Shown: in pieces, positions 58,311 to 64,000 of the stretch | How positions within the stretch are numbered: position 1 is the stretch's first letter | Layout: every line of letters starts with the position of its first letter | Assembly (NCBI GenBank): GCA_013396915.1 | Contig: VWZL01002573.1 | Coordinates: forward strand, 1,924,323 to 1,988,322 | Origin: Stercorarius parasiticus | Taxonomy: Eukaryota > Chordata > Aves > Charadriiformes > Stercorariidae | Direction of reading: 5' to 3' | DNA: 64,000 nucleotides | The notes under the pieces: model-generated | The model's input: only the letters and a program-made list of their open reading frames with translations | What the model was told of the DNA's origin: nothing | Database searches by the model: none | Translations under genes and position numbers: made by a program

Positions 58311-59635
58311 GTAAGTTTGGAGGTCAACAGAGATCAGACCTGGTGATGCTGAAGACCAGGAAGACAGCAAGCAATGATCAATTACTGAATGACAGCGTGG
58401 ACAGGAGAAATTTCTGTTGTTACACAACAGCCTCCCAAACATGCAAACCCGTGGTATTCGTGCGGCGACTCAAACAATTGCAACAAAAATGGACTGCAGC
58501 TTTGTCCTCTCTTTTGCCATTATTGAGACATTAATGCCTCAGACTATTTCCGTTTGAACAGGGAAGCAACGGCCAGCAGCTCCCCATTTTATCTGACATA
58601 TTTAAGAAGGCCTGCCCAACCCCAGCAAGCCAAGATGAACTACTCTACGTTTACCACTGACTCCCAGCAAGCAAGAGCAGAAAAGCTCTGTATCAGGAGG
58701 AGAAACATGCCAGGCCAACATATAAGTCCCTGCAAACCATGTCATCTTTTCCAGAAAAACATTCTTTCCATTGCCTACATGAGCTGGCTTTTACAACTTC
58801 ATTCCTCCTGTGCTATTCCGTTTATTCTAGGTGTTTTCTTTAATATACGCATTTCTGACCACACATTGCATTTTCTTTTAATTAGAAATAATTTGTAAAA
58901 TTATTTGCCATCATTCACAGCCTGCAAACATTTGCTTGCTGTTGAGGGCTCCTGAGGACCTCCAGCACCTGTCATCCTCTGCCAAGATCAACCTTTTCAT
59001 ATGGGCAGGTCTCCAGAAAAGATTATGGACAGTTGTAAAATGCATCCAACTTAAATCATTATTTCTCTGATATGCATCAATCACTTTCGTTTCTCCCCCA
59101 GTGACTCTTTCCTCCTTTCTTGAGTCTCCCTTCAAAAACACTCATATTTATATAGATATTGTAAGATCTACTTTGGTTCTACCCCTTCCCATTAGCCAGA
59201 AGACCAAACATTTCAGTCCATTGGTAACATTTTAAAGCATTTTATCAGCCTATATAATTTTATAATAGTTTTGTTATTTTCCCTTAAAAAAAAAGGTAAC
59301 TGATCAGACACCTAATGCTACTTAAGTGCACATAGATTTTTTTGTGGTTGAATAATAACATCTGTTTTGATTTTCCAGCCACAAAAGTGCGTTTAATCTG
59401 GCCTTCCTTTATTTGAACTTTTCACATCTGCTCAGGCCTGCTTCCCATAAACTAAATGCCAGATCCCTTCACAATGTAGGAAATTTACCTGCACCAGTTG
59501 TTGTCCCAGCTCCAAAGACTTCTTTATAGGAGCCAGATAAAAATGTCAAAAGACTAATAAATGTAGTCTTAGTGCACTGTATATTTATTAAACGTTACTA
59601 TTTATTTTCTCCGTCCCAAATGGTTGGTATCCACA

Positions 59636-59705
59636 GGCCTAATCCCTCAAAACTTATTTTCATGAATGAACTCATTTACTTTTATTGAATAAAGTATAAG
59701 TTATA
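59636..59705. repeat. Ancient amniote repeat fragment
   Basis: GGCCTAATCCCTCAAAACTT and the following ATGAATGAACTCATTTACTT resemble the common amniote repeat pattern 'ggcctgatcctgcaaa.cttatgcacatgaata'. It is diverged and short. Confidence 0.4.
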
Positions 59706-60033
59706 GGCTGGTGCCCCATATTCCGCACAAAATTTAGAGATAAACTTGTACGCAATACATTACAACATCAGCTACAAATTCAATCCATCGAAACCATAGG
59801 GATGGTCAGATGTACTGTGCTTTCAGCAAATAAAGGAAGACGTAAGGGGAATTTAATATGCCATTTTCAGGGTTATCTCCAAAGATTTGGTAGTGGATTA
59901 TGAAAGGTTTAACTTATTCTGATCTCTTCAGAAGTGATCAAAATCAGGAAGGAAAACAATCCTAACCAGAAACACTTTTACACTTTTTCTTTTTTTTTTT
60001 TTAATTAGGAATTTAGTTTCTAACCATAGCTCA

Positions 60034-60034
60034 N
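60034..60034. other. Ambiguous base (N)
   Basis: A single N in otherwise complete sequence, showing an unresolved base in a draft assembly. Confidence 1.
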
Positions 60035-61794
60035 GCTGAGGGGGTTTGCCACTGATATTACTAGGATGGGAAATGCACCCCAGGTATCCAGCAAACGTTA
60101 AGGATCATTCTTTAAACTCAGAGCTAAACTACAGAAGAATTTTGCTCTGCTGATGTGACCAGGCAGACATGCAAAAAAACACCCTTATCAGCCCCTTCAT
60201 AATATCTTCATGTATTCAGCATTTCTTTCCACTGTTATAAAAATATATTTGGAGAACTCCTACGTCCCTGGGTCCCATGCAGCTGAGGCTGTGTCTGCTG
60301 CAAATCTGCAATATCGGGTGACTTTTCTCGGACAGATAACTCAGCAGCTTCAAACCAAAGGAGACAACACTGTTTGAAAAGCATCTGAAAATACAGGTTT
60401 TCCTTGTCTCAGGGTACCAGGAGCACCTCATCTCTTCGAAGTCTCCTACTTCTGCTGTAGTGAGGCAACAAGGTTTCTTCCTTTTATGTTGTTTGGAATC
60501 TTCAATAAAACTTGCACTCTATGATTTGGCAATCTCAGTAAATATAACTTGATCAAGCCAAAAACACCCACCAGCACCAGTGTCTTAAATAGATGTGAGG
60601 TAGGAATATACAACAAGGAACACAGTGGCTTTGGGAACAGTTGGAGAGGAATGGCAATATCTACGTGCCGCCCTTGATTTACACCTTGATTTTTTCCTTC
60701 CGCACAAAGGACTGAAAGTGCGTCATGATGGAACAGCTGTGAGAATCACAAAGAACTTAACAAGTCAGAAATGGATTAAAAAGCACTTTATGGCTTGTTA
60801 AAGAAATCCCCCTGTTCCTCAGAAGCATTTTTAGCATCTTATTAGTGGTATTTGATCTGACTAACATATTGACTAGTCATTTGAATAGGAGATGAATCCT
60901 TTTTGATGGACCACAAAGGGAGTATAAATTCAAATGAGGCACTTCTCCAAATTTTTATTTTAGTATAACCCCAATGAGCCAATAACATCGGCAAAGGTTT
61001 TTTCTGTGCCCCACAAAAAGACCATCCTAACGATCTTTTAAATCATGCATCTTTTTCTTCCTTAAAAGTAATTGTTGCATTTGTATTTAACTCAATTAAT
61101 AGTGAGTTGGAAGTTCTCTTTTACCTGCTTTCTGAAGTGCCTAAGAAAATACTCTAAGCCAATGCCTTCTTCAACATTTTTTCTTAAACCCTCTGTCATG
61201 GAACCAGCACTTTACCATCAGCTGAATTCACCAGCAAAGTTTGTCTCATACGAAGTAGTTCAGAATTTGACAAATGAAAAATAAGAGAGACGTATCAGAG
61301 AAATATGCAAAAAACCTCCGCTGATTGATCTCCAATCTGAAATTTTTTCGATCTGTTCAATCTATACTGTTTAGGACTAGTGTCAGTGTCACCAATACGG
61401 ACCCCACTACGGAGTTAGCGGGCAGCCCCGCAATCGTCTTCCATTTGGCAAAAGCCAGAAAACTTGCTTCGAGTCATTTTTGAGTAGTTTTTATGCTATC
61501 TAAGATTTTGCACTTAGGAATAAGTTGGAGACCTCCAGCTCATTTTGAAAACAGTAATTTATAGCTACACAGACATTATGATTTTACAGTGTTTTGATAG
61601 TTACGCCTTCACTATCCACATGGAACATTTAAAAACGGATTAGAAGCCATTAATCTCGGAAATATGAGGGATTCACAGCCTAGAGAGGAACTCGGAGCAT
61701 TTGCAGTCTAAGTCTTTCTCTGCATCTAGGTATACCATTTTATTAATTTATTATATGCCATTCTAGGAACAGGTCAAGTATTAGACAACCATAT

Positions 61795-61875
61795 TGTGGT
61801 GAAAGTGCTGGATTATAAATCAGGGATCCGAGTACTTTGTCATAGGTACTCTTATTGACCTTGGACAAGTATTTG
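61795..61875 (+). mobile_element. MIR-type SINE, tRNA-derived head
   Basis: GTGGTGAAAGTGCTGGATTA, AAATCAGGGATCCGAGTACT and TTGACCTTGGACAAGTATTT match the 5' part of amniote MIR SINEs in order ('gtggttaaagtgctggac...aatcaggagatctgagttct...tgaccttggacaagta'). The 3' half may continue, degraded, to about 61970. Confidence 0.55.
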
Positions 61876-61975
61876 GATTGGAAACCATATTAGGCTGTTC
61901 CTGTCTCTTGTTATAATCTCCAGCAGCACTTAGTACATTGGATCCCCATACCCAATTTCACCCCTCAGGCACAAC

Positions 61976-64000
61976 GATAATCATAGCCTTCCACTTCTTT
62001 AAAAGTCCTTAAAATTAAAGTTTAAATACCTTTAAGTTAGAGATCAGGTCAAATCAAATCACTATAGTTTCCACACCTATGCCTTGAAATATGGGGGAGA
62101 TTGACTCAATCCAGACCTTTGCAGTAGGCTGTTAATTCCACCAGCGCCTGACCTCAGACGTTTGGTTCAAATATGCTTACACTCTGATGAACGTCAGGTC
62201 CAAATCCAAATCTGGATCCCAAACTTGCGGTATGGGCCCATCTGTACTTGAAAGCAACATTTTAAAGAAAGAGGAAAGCTAAGATCATGAAAATCTCTAT
62301 TCGAATACCGCACACAACAGATTTATGAACCTAAGCAACTACTTTTTTTCCTGTGTAAAAATCAAAACTACCACAGGATTTCCCGTCCATATATATCATA
62401 TGCTTTTTCCAACTTTGTTTAAAATTCTTAGCGTCCCAATATTCTGAAACTTCTGAGCATCTACTCTTTTTCTGCAAGCTTTGTCTACTCTGCAAACTGG
62501 GCTGCAGTCAATTAATTTTTGTATAGGAAAAGTGATTTTATCTATTTACTTTTGCAATATGGTTATGACTGGTGAAAGCATCGTGCACAACGAAACCCTT
62601 GGGTAACAGCCTGAAATACGATTAATTCTTTTAAATGACAAACGTGTTTATTTCAGTATAAGTGACTGTATAGGTTGGGTTAAGACACACACAAAACCAA
62701 GTCCTGCAAACTGCCGGTGCGTGCCTTGCAGGATCTTCTGAGTGCAATCTTCATTTAAGGAACAGTCAGAAGCACATCAAGTAAAACACCAACAACACTA
62801 AAGGAAACTTATAAATGTTTGCAAATTTGTTTTACGGATTAATGACTCTACATATAAGAATTGACATTTCCAGGACAAATCACTTCTTTATCCTACAAAT
62901 ATTTCAGCAGTTTTTGCTTACACCAGAGCAGAGGCAAATTTTTCCTTCTTCAGATCAAACGAGACCTAAAATCTGGGAAGATTTAACAGTAAAATAAAAA
63001 CAATGGGCAATGCAAATGTTAACCATCTGCAATTGTCGTTACTGCTATTTCTTATTATGTAATATCTCTATCAATGGCATTATAGTTTTACTTCTGTTAT
63101 CTCTCGCAACTTTTCAATCCATTATGGTTAATCATTGATAAACAAACACTTTGACTGACTTAAAAAGTGGCAATCATCTCATCTAAATTTAACCGTGTAA
63201 AAGTCAAACACCTACTCTAAGCTACTCGTGAAGGCTCCTTCTATAGATAGTGGTGACAGATTGGCATTTTCAGAGAGAGACTTATCCTACCTGTCTTACA
63301 CACTTGTTTAAAGATGGGATTAATCACGCTCTGGAAGTACTTTCTTCTTTTTATTTCCTTGGACTGGCTTCAGTAAAAAGTAACACACCTGTTTTGTCAA
63401 AAAAAAAAAAGAAGAAAAAAAAGAAAGGCAAGATATTATTTCAGGCCTTGGTCTTGATCCACAAAGGTATTTACCCCCGAGAGTATAGTTCCTCTAGGAT
63501 GCAGAAAGTTTCCTCCTAAAGGCAGATGGGAAGAGGGAAGGTGGAGAGGGACAGGAGCACAGCCATCTTTATAATTGTGCTTGTCACCTGCCTCAACTCT
63601 CTGCCTTTAGGGCTGGTGATGAGCAACGCTAAGGAGAATCAAGGCACAAGGGATTATCAGACATTTTACTCTGTGTTGCTTGCTCCACAGAAACCATGGG
63701 GATTGCCATAGTGCCGCTCTCGGTGGAATTCCAGTGACAGAAACGTTTTCCAGGCTTTGGCAGGAGAAGGGAACTGGCCAATAGCTATTCTCCTTCAGCA
63801 GAAGCAAAGCAAAACCAGCATCTCCCTTTTTCACATGAGATCAGCTCCAGCTCAACACAGAGAAGGACCACACACCAACCATTGCTTCAGGACACAAGCC
63901 TTAGGAGGCAATTCAACGGAAACTTCTAATACCCTTAAAATCATTCAAATGAAAAGATGCTGATGCTGATGAGGGAAGAAACATTCTTCTTGGCGTCTCT
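61976..64000. other. Unique AT-rich non-coding DNA to the window end
   Basis: No gene is recognised. A possible ancient repeat lies at 62192-62250 (CAGGTCCAAATCCAAATCTG). An A-rich run lies at about 63400-63424. Frames of 60-90 codons near 63.2-63.9 kb show no family features. Confidence 0.45.

Larger units (their letters stand above)
58311..61794. other. Unique AT-rich non-coding DNA
   Basis: No gene is recognised. An old amniote repeat fragment lies at 59636-59705, a T run at 59991-60002, and one ambiguous base (N) at 60034. Confidence 0.45.

Noticed and set aside
60514..60527. ACTCTATGATTTGG resembling a CR1 terminus
   Set aside because: Only about 10 bases match and no CR1 sequence flanks it.
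1..64000. CRISPR arrays, bacterial operons, riboswitches, intact endogenous retrovirus or LTR pairs
   Set aside because: None seen. There are no regularly spaced identical repeats, no paired long terminal repeats, and no retroviral-type ORFs.

Overview
The window looks like a gene-poor stretch of a bird nuclear genome. The evidence is five clear truncated copies of the avian CR1 retrotransposon, recognised by the characteristic 3' end built on ATTCTRTGATTC (or its reverse complement). A few older amniote MIR-type SINE remnants lie in otherwise low-repeat, AT-rich DNA. There are no operons, bacterial promoters, CRISPR arrays, rRNA genes or convincing tRNA genes. The many short open frames on both strands are what AT-rich vertebrate non-coding DNA produces by chance. 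I recognise no known protein-coding gene with confidence.

Layout. From 0 to 5 kb the sequence is unique and AT-rich. From 5 to 9 kb there are several promoter-like features: a short ORF in a strong Kozak context (5125-5211), a TATA element next to a CpG cluster (about 5.8-6.14 kb), a 140-base pure pyrimidine tract (7393-7532), and a CpG island (8161-8580). From 10 to 12.1 kb there is a plus-strand exon-like segment (10097-10200) and a set of three phase-compatible minus-strand exon-like segments (12017-12076, 11327-11349, 10705-10893). These are the best, still speculative, candidates for transcribed units. From 12 to 24 kb there are ancient SINE fragments and four clear CR1 pieces (a fifth CR1 tip is possible at about 13.98 kb) in AT-rich unique DNA, plus one exon-like segment at 19630-19895. 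From 24 to 44 kb the sequence is mostly unique, with conserved-element-like composition, a 43-base tandem duplication (36475-36555) and a MIR copy (38589-38705). From 44 to 46 kb a CpG-rich, unassigned segment lies between homopolymer tracts. From 49.8 to 51.3 kb there is a TAAT motif array with roughly 20-base spacing, followed by a stretch that reads like a developmental enhancer. From 52 to 64 kb there are MIR fragments, one more CR1 copy, and an exon-like segment with consensus splice sites on both sides (58112-58310). A single N at 60034 shows this is draft assembly.

Overall the window is best read as intergenic or intronic regulatory DNA, perhaps with one or more long non-coding RNAs. 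All exon calls here rest on splice-site pattern and reading frame only, without transcript or homology data. CNE-like calls rest on base composition alone.
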